From: Tillandsia leiboldiana
Lineage: Eukaryota > Streptophyta > Magnoliopsida > Poales > Bromeliaceae
Length of the DNA: 64,000 bases
Assembly (NCBI GenBank): GCA_029204045.2
Contig: CM055076.1
Location: forward strand, 22,978,743-23,042,742
Direction of reading: 5' to 3'
Shown here: positions 47,401 through 58,339 of the stretch, piece by piece
Layout of the letters: each line of letters opens with the position of its first letter
Position numbering within the stretch: position 1 is the stretch's first letter
Position numbers and translations under genes: made by a program
The notes under the pieces: generated by a model
What the model was told of the DNA's origin: nothing
The model's input: only the letters and a program-made list of their open reading frames with translations
Databases searched by the model: none

Positions 47401-50400
47401 AATGTTTAATAAATAATTTTAAAAGATTCAAATGAAAAGGAATTATCGAAGCAATTGCGGTTCTATTATAGTTAATCTAATTATCATGCGGTCCCTCGTC
47501 AAATCAATATGGATCAATCTTGCAGATATTCATTAAAATTTTGAAAAAAAATATTTCTTCAATTTTGTATTTTATTATTTTTAAAATTTCAAGAAAAGAA
47601 AGATAAAATCAAAATAATTTTAAAAGTTAATCAATTCTCACAATTTTTCTAAAAATTTTGAAAAAAAAAAATATTTTCTTCAAAGTTTTAATAAATATTT
47701 TTTAAAAAGACTAAAAATAAAAAAATTTATCAATGTAATTGTGATTTTATTTTTGGTTGCTCTAATCATCATATGATCCCTCGTTGAATCAATATATTGA
47801 TCTTGAAAAATTTTGAGAAAAAATATAATTTTCTATGTGGAACTAAGCAGTCATCTTTCTGTAAAGATGTAAATTTAAATAATTATTGTACTTGTGAATT
47901 TTATTATTATATTTTAATTTTTATTCTTTATGAAGTATAGTTGTTCTTTACATAAAAAATAACTTACCACTATATTAATTGGTGACTATAGTAAGCTATA
48001 TATAGTCAATATTCATAATTATTTAACTAAATCTTTCAAAATGATATTATAAAAGTTATTGGAGACAAAAAAACTAAAAAGAAAATGTGCCAGAGCGTGC
48101 CACTAGGAGGTCATGCGTATCCATCGACACAAGCGTGCCACGTGTCGGCACGGAAGTGTGCCTATGTCGTACCGTGCCGTGCCAAACAACCATTGGCTCG
48201 CCCCCGTGTCACGACACTTTAATCCTTGATGCCAAATCATGATAACTTATTCATAGTGTACATGCACCGATTTTACAAACTCTTGCTCTTAAAGTACTCG
48301 GACATCCTAGTTCCTCTTTGTTGCGAGGAATTGGAGTATTTATTCGTTTATTCACTCATTGATGAGAAAAAAATTTAGCACCGCAACATGCAGAAGATTT
48401 AGTATTTGTTCATACCAACTTCCATCTTTTGTCAAGAAGAAAGTTACAACATCAAGGACTAACTTATATGTGGGATATCACTCGTAATAGTTTCTACTCT
48501 TTTGATGACATTAGTATTTTTGAGTAGGCTAATCTTTCACTCGATGAACCATAATTGGAGAAGATTATGCTTACCGATACGGCCATGGCGATGATGATGA
48601 AAATGTTGTTCATCACACCAAAATAGATAATAATACACTTTTTCTATCTTGCTCCTTTTGGGCATATAAGAGAGCAGGAAGTAAACATTTTGGCTTTTTG
48701 GGGACCATATAGGAATTCATTTGGATGATATAGATTAAATGTGGATGGTGGAAAACTTCTTTCCTTTCACTAAATGCATGAACTATGAATAAGAATTATA
48801 TTGTCCTTCATTCGTAAGAGAAATGTAGCAATATTTTCACAAATTTGATGTTTTAAACATGATAAATATGCATTATTATATTAAAAATATTATAAATTAT
48901 TAGTTGTGTCATTTCCGTGTCCATTTCCTAATTCTTTTTGGAGTTGCCAAGTCTTTGTGTTCGAGTCCTGTCGTGTCTTGTGTCTACGTCCATGCAACCT
49001 AGGTAAAGTTTAAGATAGTCGAACCAAGCTTACCAAGAAAAGAAAGAAAGTAATAACTCTACAATTAAGATTCTCGGCTTCCTTTATGATAAATCCCTGG
49101 TATTTTACAAACCATTTTAGGAGATCTGGAAAAATGCACCTAATTCAAGCTCTGCATGAATTCTCAATGACATCTACCTTGCTTGGGGAATCCTTCGGAA
49201 AATTAGTCTGCTAATATAGGTTATGGATTTCATTAAAAGCTTGCAATTTGAATAGAATGTAGTTAGTCATCGCGGTTACATATAACAAGTCAAACATCAA
49301 AAATATATAATTTGATAAAAGAGGAATATCTAAATAAATTTGTACTGATGGTAAATTCTAAAAAAGAAACCAATAAATTTTGGCACGAAGTACAAAATAT
49401 GTGATTGATATACCAATATTTAGTTTGATAACATGATCTACTAATTCCTTCTATTCTTATGGAAAGAAGACTGGTAGTTTTGTAGCTTGCTAGCCTAAAA
49501 GCACACAGATATAAGACTACTAACTTACCTAAAATTTCATCAATTGCAGTTTCAAGACTACTTGAATCAAGCTCATCTTCTGTTAAGACCTTCGATCCAG
49601 CTACTTCTGCCATTATATATGCATTTTTTGTTTGATGATCATCCGTAGCTGTAGGGGAGGGAATCTATAATAAGATAAAAAAGTAGTTATGTACAGAAGA
49701 TGTAAGAATACATATGTAAAGGCTTGCTAAATACAATGTGCATATTAAATTATCTATGAATATCCAAGATAAGAGCATGAAGGCTCCAAATGTTAAAAGC
49801 ACATCTTAGGAATGATGATTTGGATACGTACAAGTACTAAAATTTGAACACTGTCATCTAATCCAGCAAGCAACTAGGGCCTCCTAATGCTATGTTTGTT
49901 ACAAACTTTGCAGAATCAGTTTAAGGTTCTTCATGAACTATGTTTGATACAACTTAAAAGAATTAGTTTAAGGGTTCTTCGTGAAATGTCCGACATTAGT
50001 TTTTGGAAAAATTTGTTCAAATACAGATATCAGCTAGCTAAATATTCCTTCAAAGCACTGCTTTTATTTGTTTTATTTATATTTATGAGAGTGATTTTAA
50101 ATAAAGCATAAGTTCGGTGATAAGTATGCACGATTGGGTTGCACATTTAATCCGAGTTATAGGGACTCAACATGAGCACCAACATAGTGATGTTGCACTG
50201 ATTATGGGCTACTGCCAATCCCTAAATTTCCCCACAGTTAAAACATTCTTTATTATGAAGACCTAGTTAAATGATCAAGAGCTATGACTTAACAATAGCA
50301 ATATTACATAATTCTCAATGTATGCAAACATAATATTTAAAAATGCTCCAACAAAATATCTAATTGACAATACATAATGTTGAATTATGTGGAACAACCG

Positions 50401-53400
50401 TTTTTCTCTAAAAGGTTAAACTGTCAGAAAACGGTATTTTTAATATTTATATTCAACACTCCCCCTCGCATCTGGCCTCAACACATAAGAATGTATAATG
50501 TACAAACTGGATTTTTCCCTTTGTAGAGCAGGTACGTCATAAAATTTAGGCCTAGGAAATCGAATAGAAAAAATCATGATGATGAAGACTTGGTGTATTA
50601 ACATTTTCTGACCAGTTAAAAGCAACACTCTAAACAAGCAGAGAATTCTGAAATATACACGGTACCAGCCAACAATGGACCTCTAAAATTTTCATCTCCA
50701 AACCTAACTACATGATTTAGGGCCTACATGTTTTTTTCCATTGATGGATAGGGTTATAAATAGCATCCCCATAAAAGAATATTGAAAATTCCACTTATTA
50801 TACAAAGAATATTTAGGCCTGTTGCTTTCCATAACAGGTATTCAAATTTGAAGTGGAGAACTAGTATAAAATGCTTGTGCAGTTATGCATTATGTTTCCT
50901 TAATAACACAAGAAAAGATAGGAAAAAAGAATATGATGTCTAAACAATAATATGGGTTAATTTTCTTAGATAGGGAACTAAGAATATGATGTCTAAACAA
51001 TAATATGGGATAATTTTCTTAGTACCAGAATTGATGGTTTCCCAGTAGCCAATATCTCAGTGCAAGTCATTGCACCAGCTCTTGAAACCACAACGTCAGC
51101 AGCAGCATAAGCCATGTCCATTGCATTCAAGAACCTTCATAAATAAGACCAGATCTAAGCTGTAAAACACAAGTAATGGAACAAATGCTAGAAAAAGTAG
51201 CAGATCAAGATTGGTGTTGAAAAACACTTTTGGCAAAGAGGGTAAGCAACCACCTAAACAAAGTAGTACTCACACTTCATAATAAAACGCTCTCTCCCTC
51301 TCCCAAACACACATAAGCATAAATAAATACCCTAAAAAGACATACTTAGCGTGAACAACCTTTCAAGGAAGAATAAGATTTGATGAAATAGAACGAAGAG
51401 CGCGAAACAACAAAAATTAATGGTTTAGAGGCTAACGTCCAATTAAAAAATTAGCAAAAGAGGTCCCAAACTAGAGACTGGATGATTGCAATAGGTTAAC
51501 AGCCAGTGTAGAACTCAACAGGTTAGAGCATGAAAATGAAAGTGAAACATACATATCATGTTGAAGAATTCCTTACAAGCGAGATGTCCTACCAAACCCC
51601 AAGCATGGTGGAAAATGTGAAATGAGTAAAAGTAGAAATAGAGTAGGGATTAGAGTAGACAAAAGTATTAGAGATGAGATTGTGACAGTGGAAAGGTAGG
51701 AGAATAAAAGTAAAGATAGAGTAGGAATTATAGTAGATACAAGTATTAGATATGAGATTATAATAGTGGAAAGGAAGAAAATATAATAGTGAAAAGGAAG
51801 TGACAGCATTTTGTGCATAAAATTAGTGACAGGTAAAAAGGCAATCAATATAATACATGCATATGTAACACAAATGATACTGTACGATGCCAACAGGAAG
51901 TAATTCTAAGAAAACTTGAATGAGGTATTGAATAGATTCTATGGAGTACAAAGTCTTTACAGGTAGAGTGATGGGTAAATAGCCATTGAGCTTGAGTCCG
52001 AGTCGAATCAAAAATGACTATGACAATTTCCTCCCAAATTGGAGCCTGATAGATTATAGAATTTAATTAGGAGTTCGTTTTTATGTTTGGATATTTTGCT
52101 TATTTTATCTTATTAGGATTCTATTTGTAATTCAGCTAAAATTATGATTCTAGTTAGATTTGACTTGAATTTGATAAGGATTTACGAAATTGAGAAAGTT
52201 TTAATTTGATTTAGTTTCCTTTTCTTCTCATCCTATTAAGAAACTTGGGGCTAGGAATTTTTATAAATATGAGCCAACAGCTTCATTGTAATTCGTGGTT
52301 TTGAGAATTATGAAAATTCTTGTTTGGATAAATTTTCTCGCAAACTTTTCCTTTGTGTGAGATGAAGTACAGAGAAAGTCTGACCAGAGCAATTCCACAG
52401 GGAGTCCTATTACCTATTCCCCCTTCTCTTTTCTTTTTTTTTTATTTGTAGATGTCGCATCTATCATTGGAGGACAAAGACCGTTGAGATTGACTTATCC
52501 ACGAAGAACACACCTGCAAATCTCTTTTCTAGAAATGATATTTCTATAAATTCTGTTATATGACATGCTAGATTAAGACTTATTGGGCCATAAGATGAAC
52601 AAGTTAACTCGAGAAGGCCTTTCAGGCTCGCTCGCTAAAATTGATTTGTCTATTTGTGAAAATTGTTTGGCTAGGAAATCAATTATAAAACCATTTGGGA
52701 AAGCTACAAGAGCTACTTTCCCCCTGCAATGAATTCATTCTGATATTTGTGGCTCGATGAATGTGAGGGCAAGGCCCAGTGCCTCATATGTTATCACTTT
52801 TAAAGATGATTATACACAATTTGGCTACATCTATTTGATCTTCCAGAAATCAGAACTATTAGAATACTTCAAAAATTACATAATGTTGGTTGAGAATCAA
52901 TGAGAAGGGGATAGCCGGACAACTTACTATGCATGGCACGCCGCAACAAAATGGTGCTGCAGAGAGAAGAAATCATACCCTTTTCGATATGGTAAAATCG
53001 ATGATGGCGCAGGCTAATTTGCCAATTTCCTATTGGGGAGATGCTTTGTTGAGTTCAGCCTACATCCTTAACCATGTATTCTCCAAATCGGTGAACTCCA
53101 CTCCCTATGGACTATGGAATTTGGATAATTTGCGGCCATGGGCTTCGACAGCTTATGTTCACAGTCCCTCCCATAAAAATCGCAAATTAGGCCCTAAGGG
53201 AAAGACGTGCATATTCATAAGATATTCAAAGCACTCAAAGGGCTATATTTTTATTGGTGAACAAGCCGATGGGAGTGTAAGAGGTTGAGTCATGAGATGC
53301 CACTTTCTTAGAGGATGATTATCCTAGCAAAGGAGACTCTCATAAGATGTTTAGACAAAGACATACACTCCTTGGTAAGAGTAACGCCACCGTAACATGT

Positions 53401-56112
53401 ATTTCATACTGCATGTGCTTAACGATCTATCAGGACATGAGTGAATGGATCCATGCTTCCCCACTGTGAGTAGTGGAGTTTAATCTCAATTAGTGTACCC
53501 TTTGTGACTTTTGACTATGTCATGAAGTGAAGAACTAATGTCCGCTACTTTAGAGTGTTACCTATGGTCATGATTAATTCGACGTAAAGGAGCATTACTA
53601 GGAAAGTGATTAGTTCGGATCCTAATGGCACTAGGGTGAAGGGAAGGCAAATTTGGAATTGCATCATTCGCGTGTATTCACTGGTCGGCCAATCATGTCG
53701 CTTTGAGGAAGCTAGGATATGATTGTGGATACATGTGAGGTTTTGTGAGGGGTTGAGCATGCTTTTTTCTTGAGGGATTAAAAGATGTTTGATCCAATGT
53801 GCCTGAATGATCCTGTGGTATAGACTACACCATTATTTTTAAGGGTTGATGTCTTCAGTCTGACTCAAAACAGTGCCATCTAGATAGCTATCATATGGGC
53901 TATTACTGGGCAAAACATGGGGTGATTGTGAGGACCAGGAAAAACTCTTTCCCCTTCATCTAAAAGCCTTCCACGGTCGCCTTTTCTGAGCTAATAGGTT
54001 CTTTGTCGTGGAATAATGAACCTACTTATTTTAAGTAGATTCTCGACTACGGAGATCCGGAGGACTACGTACGACAATCTACGACACACAGCGACTGAAG
54101 GACCCGTGATTCTAGCGTGGTGAAAATTCTGGGCCGATTAATTCTACGCTTCGAACTGGTATGATCTAATATTAGAGTTTATACTATAGATCTAACCGTG
54201 ACCAAGATTTTGCCAAAGTAAGCAAGCACAAACTACTTATCTGGACCAAGAACAGGCTAAAATCAAATACAATACAGATATTGTTAGATGTGACTCAAAA
54301 TCAGAATCGCTTCGATATTATGATTCAGGTTCGCCGACGGCTTTGCGGTGCGATGAGAATTTTTGTGGATGTTTGTGGTAGAAGCGAAGGGCTCGAGCCG
54401 CTAGGCCCGAGCCCGAAGCCCACCACTAACATCGGACGGGGGGGTGCGGGGGGCGGAGCCCCCCGCGGTACGGATCCGATCCCTAAGGAAAAACCCTAAT
54501 TTCTCTTTTATTTGCCCTAGAGTGAGATCGAGCGATTGTACGAAGTAGAACTCTTGTATTCCTTCTTTTCTACATAGTGAAACCTCTCCTCTTTCGTCCG
54601 TGATTTTTTCCCTGCAAAGGACTTTTCCACGTAAATCTGTGTGTTAATTCTCTGTCGTGCAATTTTGATTTTACTTTTCTGTCGTGATCGCCAATTGATT
54701 TTGTTTAGTTTGTGCGCTCGTTGCTAACAGATATGAAGCAAATTCATTAATAATGTTCATTAGTAAGCCATCCTATCAAGACATTGGCCTTCACCTGGGC
54801 AATGTCCTTAGATATATTTTCTAATGGTTTGAGTTCATCACGGTGGCGAGATACAAGATTCATAAAATTTGAAAATCCAAAGATTGAGAGTACACTCACT
54901 TTTAGTTTTAATTAGCTGGAAAGTTAAAGATCATTTTATCCAGCAAACGAAATTAGAGAAGCATAGAGAATGAGAGAACTCACGGGGCGACCAGCAACCG
55001 GCGGTTATTCTTGACGAGGCTCTCCATCTCGCTGTAACCCTCAGCCCCTGTCTGCCATATGATGTACCTGTTCTTATGCTCCAACAGCATCTCATAATAC
55101 ATGTTAAGCATCACAATGTTGATAGCCGCGGACCCGACGGAGCCGCCGAGCACGAGCACGACCTCGGCCGCCTTCCCGTCGGCCCCGGCCTTGGGGAAGA
55201 AGTGCGACCGCGCCACCGCCTTCGACGTGAACCGCCGGAGAGCGAGCCGCACCGGATTTCCGTACACTAAGCATTTTTGCTTGGGTAGGTGCTTCACGCA
55301 GGCGTTGAATGCGAGGAAAATCTTCGCGGCGAAGGGGGCGAGGAGGCGGTTGGTGAGGCCGGGGAAGCTGTTCTGTTCCTGGATCACGATGGTGATGTTG
55401 AGGATGAGGGCGGCGAGGCAGACGGGGAAGGCGACGTAGCCGCCGGTGCCGACGACGACGTGGGGGCGGAAGTCGCGGAGGATGCGGAGGCAGGCGGCGA
55501 CGGAGCGGAGGAGGCGGAAGGGGAGGAGGAGGTTGGAGGGGCGGAGGAGGAGCGGGCGGGCGAGGCGGGAGGGGGGGACGGCGGCGAAGTCGTAGCCGGC
55601 GGCGGGGACGGCGGCGCTCTCGATGCCGGAGGCGGAGCCGAGGAAGAGGAATTTGGCGTTAGCGGCGGCGTTGGCGGCGTCGCCGACGGAGCGGAGGTCG
55701 TCGGCGATCGCGATCGCCGGGTAAATGTGGCCGCCGGTTCCGCCGCCGGCGAGGACCACGCGGAGCTCCGCAGGCGGCGGTGCCGCCGGCCGGGGGGATG
55801 ATGCCTCGGCGCCGCGGCGATCGACGGCCAGGCAGCAGAGGAAGCGTTGAGGAGGGTGGTGGTGGTGGTGGTAGCTGAGATTGTTAATAATAATTATAAT
55901 AATAATAGTAATAGAATATTCTAGATGTGAAATGGTTATGTAAAGTGAAAAACAAAAGGAAGAGGGTTCTAGACTTGCCTTATTTTTCTTGTATTTCTTC
56001 GAATGTGAGGAGCTGAGTCTGTGAATGAGATGGTGGTGGTAGGTGAGGAAGAGAGGTAGAGGAGGAGAGAAGGGATGGGGAAGAGGTAAGAAGAAGAAGT
56101 TAGGGTGGCCAT
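44294..56112 (-). CDS. MURG: MurG-like plastid UDP-GlcNAc transferase, five exons
   Basis: Coding exons on the - strand are 56112-55979, 55874-54984, 51134-51026, 49664-49529 and 44412-44294. They total 1389 nt, giving 462 residues plus TGA, with every junction phase consistent. Residues 1-44 (MATLTSSSYLF...) look like a plastid transit peptide. MurG hallmarks follow: AGGGTGGH (87-94), a VVGTGGYV loop, EQNSFPGLTNRLLAPFA, LGGSVGS, PFLNAMDMAYAAADVVVSRA, GAMTCTEILATGKPSILIPSP and HQTKNA. In bacteria MurG (GT28) adds GlcNAc to lipid I. In mosses the Mur pathway serves plastid peptidoglycan. Flowering plants keep only part of it and the role of MurG there is unclear. The start is the first ATG; the longer frame reaching 56158 lacks an ATG. 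Introns 2 and 4 hold most of the transposon debris. Confidence 0.93.
44990..46740. other. Unassigned part of intron 4
   Basis: Non-coding on both strands. Style (CT-rich stretch at 45090-45180, then leader-like AT sequence) suggests an old LTR element, but no ends or motifs were found. Confidence 0.35.
46745..48227. mobile_element. hAT-like non-autonomous element in intron 4
   Basis: The left end region aggaattaagtgccgccccg and right end region cacgacactttaatcctt are approximately inverse. Both subterminal regions are rich in gtgccgtgcc/ggcacggcac motifs. The flanks gatgctaa (46737-46744) and gatgccaa (48228-48235) could be an 8-bp TSD with one mismatch. The interior is AT-rich. Confidence 0.5.
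48253..48640 (+). pseudogene. hAT transposase C-terminal remnant
   Basis: One frame reads HAPILQTLALKVLGHPSSSS, then LAPQHAEDLVFVHTNFHLLS and MWDITRN, then ANLSLDEP with LEKIMLTD. These match the hAT dimerisation domain pattern (APxLQxxAxxVLxxPxSSS ... RLxxLVFVHxNLRLLSRR). In-frame stops interrupt it, for example after LFTH. It is + strand, opposite to the MurG gene. Confidence 0.75.
49529..49664 (-). CDS. MURG: MurG-like gene exon 4
   Basis: 136 nt encoding IPSPTATDDHQTKNAYIMAE and VAGSKVLTEDELDSSSLETA, the C-terminal part of the acceptor/donor fold including the HQxxNA motif. Acceptor ttatag, donor ttttag|gtaagt, phase 1 exit. Confidence 0.93.
49665..51025 (-). other. Intron 3 of MurG-like gene
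   Basis: 1361 bp, AT-rich, with no recognised mobile element. It contains a short duplication (aagaatatgatgtctaaacaataatatggg at 50927 and 50981). Confidence 0.88.
51026..51134 (-). CDS. MURG: MurG-like gene exon 3
   Basis: 109 nt. With the two bases from exon 2 it encodes PFLNAMDMAYAAADVVVSRA, then GAMTCTEILATGKPSIL. This is the UDP-GlcNAc-binding signature of GT28, with the conserved Glu in CTE. Donor ctg|gtacta, acceptor atgaag. Confidence 0.93.
52050..52440 (+). repeat. LTR-like segment in intron 2
   Basis: Contains tttttataaatatgagcc (TATA-like) followed by a leader-like stretch ending near ccctattacctattccccct. It precedes the copia coding remnant, so it may be that element's LTR. Ends are not defined. 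Confidence 0.4.
52594..53390 (+). pseudogene. Copia pol remnant (pre-integrase/integrase)
   Basis: The first part (52594-52902) has the zinc-binding-region ending CENCLARKSIIKPF and then HSDICGSMNVRARPSASYVI of copia integrase. After a deletion and frameshift, 52890-53287 encodes QLTMHGTPQQNGAAERRNHT, YWGDALLSSAYILNHVFSKS and KGKTCIFIRYSKHSKGYIF. Stops and the missing middle of the integrase core make it inactive. Confidence 0.85.
54282..54729 (+). mobile_element. Solo LTR, 448 bp, 5-bp TSD gatat
   Basis: Termini tgttagatgtgactc and gttgctaaca. The perfect TSD gatat is at 54277-54281 and 54730-54734. It is the same family as 38630-39011 and retains an extra GC-rich internal segment (ccgctaggcccgagcc... 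to cccccgcggtacgg). Confidence 0.93.
54984..55874 (-). CDS. MURG: MurG-like gene exon 2 (main catalytic part)
   Basis: 297 codons' worth of sequence covering the N-terminal glycosyltransferase domain and the hinge. It is very GC-rich in its first half (Ala/Gly-rich), unlike the AT-rich surroundings, as in many monocot first exons. It ends at gtcgcccc|gtgagt. Confidence 0.95.
55875..55978 (-). other. Intron 1 of MurG-like gene, GC-AG type
   Basis: 104 bp. It begins gcaagt, ends aatctcag, and is T-rich on the - strand with an attattattaac branch-like region near the acceptor. Splicing joins ag + c to make a serine codon and puts the transit peptide in frame with the GT28 domain. Confidence 0.82.
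55979..56112 (-). CDS. MURG: MurG-like gene exon 1 (transit peptide)
   Basis: Encodes 44 codons plus 2 bases and starts at atggccaccctaacttcttc. It is rich in Ser, Thr, Leu and Pro and nearly free of acidic residues until residue 32, as in plastid transit peptides. It ends at ataag|gcaagt, a GC donor that otherwise matches the consensus perfectly. Reading on without splicing meets a stop two codons later. Confidence 0.85.
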
Positions 56113-56249
56113 GATGGAAGAGAGTGAGCTGCAGCAGCACCAGCAACAGCACCAGCACCAGCGGAAATGGAGAGGTGTGGAATATTCAGTTCGTAGTCAT
56201 GTATACAAAAAAAAAACAAAAAAAAAAAACAAAAAAAAAAAAAAAAAAA
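56113..56249 (-). promoter_or_regulatory. Immediate upstream region of the MurG-like gene
   Basis: Only about 140 bp separate the start codon from a family B MITE. It includes an A-rich run (56204-56248; T-rich on the sense strand) and ctggtgctgttgctggtgct just before the start. The 5' leader and probably the promoter must lie in or beyond mobile-element sequence. Confidence 0.45.
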
Positions 56250-56670
56250 TTAATTGCATACGGCTCCCAACAAATATATCCAATAGTAAATATATCACTA
56301 GAAAGTTCAACTTTTCATATTTATTCCTTCAAAAATCCAACGTTATTCATATATATCCCTCCAGTTTATTATCGTTAGTTCACTATTTATTTTTTAACAG
56401 ATTATATGTGAAATGACAGTGTTATCCTTTCAAAAATATTTTTTAAAAAAATAATACAGAAATATCTGGAAGGTAAAAAATAAACTTACTTTACTAACTA
56501 ACCAAGATTAAGTACTTAATCTAGATTAACTAGATTTTTCTAACAGAAATAGACGGTAGGAATATATATGAATAACGTTGTACTTTTGAAACGATAAATA
56601 TGAAAAGTTGAACTTTGTAGGTATATATTTACTATTCGATAGGTTTGCAGGGAGTCGTATACAATTAACC

Positions 56671-56671
<1 letters not shown>
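56250..56671. mobile_element. Family B foldback MITE upstream of MurG-like gene
   Basis: Arms run from taattgcatacggctcccaa to tcgtatacaattaaccc. The interior includes gaataacgttg and its inverse caacgttattc. It is homologous to 15531-16047. A TA run abuts its outer end. Confidence 0.82.

Positions 56672-56673
<2 letters not shown>

Positions 56674-56719
<46 letters not shown>
56674..56719. repeat. TA microsatellite
   Basis: An alternating TA run between the family B and family G elements. Confidence 0.97.
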
Positions 56720-56721
<2 letters not shown>

Positions 56722-56888
56722 AAAATGCTATGTGTACACCCCTTTCGGGGTGTACATCATACACCCCACCCATCTAAGGGTAGGGGTGTGAGGATGGGTC
56801 ACTTGATGTGACCCGTAAAAAATATCGCCACCATTAAAATGATGGAGGTGTATGATATACACCCCTTCGGGGTGTACATGTAGCATTA

Positions 56889-56890
<2 letters not shown>
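56720..56890. mobile_element. Family G MITE between two TA microsatellites
   Basis: Begins ggaaaatgctatgtgtacac and ends gggtgtacatgtagcattac. It contains nested hairpins (acacccctttcggggtgt). It is homologous to 39698-39869 and 61271-61439, which have 9-bp TSDs. Confidence 0.85.

Positions 56891-56891
<1 letters not shown>

Positions 56892-56961
<70 letters not shown>
56892..56961. repeat. TA microsatellite
   Basis: An alternating TA run on the outer side of the family G element. Confidence 0.97.
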
Positions 56962-56963
<2 letters not shown>

Positions 56964-57074
56964 GGGAGACCAATTATACCACGTCAGCTGTTGTTGCATT
57001 ATATTACTTAATTAAGGAAATGGCCACCACACTTGAAACGCATGAGCCTACCTTGCGCAAGATTTTTGGTTTTT

Positions 57075-57450
57075 TTTTTTTTAGGTTTAATTTTATATAT
57101 ATATATTTTTTTTTTGTAACAACATCAAATAATAAATATATTTTTATCAAAATTTAATTTTTTATATTTATTTTTTAAAAAATTTTAAGTTATTTATATA
57201 TTTTTTTTTAGTTTGTTATTATTAGCTTATGATTTATTTTTTGATTGAATATAAGTGAAATATTAATTTTATTTTTATAAATATATTCCTTCAAAAATTT
57301 TAATTGGTAAAAAATATATCTATAATTAAGTATAATATCTGAAAGGATAAAGATGTAAATTTATCTCACTCACTAATTAAGATTAAGTATTTAATATATA
57401 ATTAATTATATTTTTCAAATAAATAAATATATATATATATTACTATTTAA
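57075..57450. mobile_element. Degenerate family B MITE
   Basis: Weak but ordered similarity to family B: tcaaaatttaattttttata, ttatttattttttaaaaaat, gtgaaatattaattttattt, then cactcactaattaagattaa and tttaatatataattaa. It is strongly drifted toward A/T. Confidence 0.5.
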
Positions 57451-57839
57451 TATATTTATAAAAAATTATATAAAATTAACTTTTTTTATTATTATAAACA
57501 AACAAGTTTTATTTTGATAGAATGAAATTCAAAATCTCCAATAATAATATGTGCTTTTATTTATTTATTCTTTCTTATTTCTTATTATTTAATAAATTTT
57601 AATTTTCATTAATTCTGTTTTAAATGCTTTTAAAGCAAAAGTGTAACTCTTTCTCTCTGGATTGAACATTGCAATAGCAACTTGCAATAGTACCGTTGGA
57701 CATTTATTGCTACCTCTCTATATATATGGCTTACTGTTTACAGTAGCATTTATACATATAAAACAAAACAAAGGATACAAGAGAGAAATTGAGAAATATA
57801 TTTACTTCATCTATATTTTCTTTTGCTTCGTTTTTATTT
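57451..57839. other. AT-rich sequence, possibly upstream part of an LTR
   Basis: Non-coding. The segment 57661-57839 (ttgcaatagtaccgttggac, ggcttactgtttacagtagc) leads into a copia LTR end and may belong to it. Confidence 0.4.
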
Positions 57840-58130
57840 TTTTATTAGGTGTTGAAAGAAATTTCGTCAACTTCTTTCGCGGTCATGCTCGTAGGAAGGA
57901 GAGTTCCAGTCATATCTTGGGGTGGTATCTCCGATTAATTCGCACGAAGTACGAAAATACGTCTTAGGACAGTGCCTCGCACGCTTCCGGATCAATTTAT
58001 TTTGATCTACAATTTTTGAAATTTTTATAGCGATTAAAGAAAAGTTTTATTATTCAAATTTAAATATAAAACAGTTAGATAACTTAATCACAATCAGATT
58101 TAGTACGATTATTTTTTATCAATTTTTTTG
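57840..58130 (+). mobile_element. Copia LTR 3' end fragment
   Basis: Shares ggtgttgaaagaaatttcgt, ttggggtggtatctccgatt, gtgcctcgcacgcttccgga and downstream acaatttttgaaatttttat with the LTR at 37770-38415. This is the same LTR family with its 5' part not recognisable. Confidence 0.75.
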
Positions 58131-58339
58131 GGCAAATTTTCAGTTTTGATATTAATAATGCCAAAATTTGTAAAAGAATTTATTATAATTTTTATAAATA
58201 TTAATCATTGAAGGATACATCACTATCTATATTACGTGCATTTATATATCTATTACTATATATATATTTATGGACTATTTTTTCTGTTGCATATGTCAGC
58301 CATCACACTCAATAGCTAAAAGTTTTTAATTATTAAAAT

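Larger units (their letters stand above)
44413..49528 (-). other. Intron 4 of MurG-like gene (5.1 kb)
   Basis: gtaagt donor and tttacag acceptor. It holds a hAT-like insertion (about 46745-48227), a hAT transposase remnant (48253-48640) and unassigned sequence (44500-46740). This is the longest intron and lies before the last 40-residue exon. Confidence 0.88.
51135..54983 (-). other. Intron 2 of MurG-like gene with retroelement debris
   Basis: 3849 bp, gtgagt donor and atgaag acceptor. It contains an LTR-like leader (52050-52430), a broken copia integrase region (52594-53390) and a solo LTR (54282-54729), all in + orientation, opposite to the gene. A ~78-bp imperfect tandem repeat lies at 51620-51786. 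Confidence 0.88.

Noticed and set aside
55289..55801. 170-codon Glu/Gly-rich frame on the + strand
   Set aside because: It is the antisense shadow of MurG exon 2, caused by GC-rich codon bias.
54980..56158. Single-exon 392-residue version of the MurG protein
   Set aside because: It reads through a T-rich 104-bp intron and its apparent start is not an ATG. The GC-AG spliced model has an ATG and a proper transit peptide.
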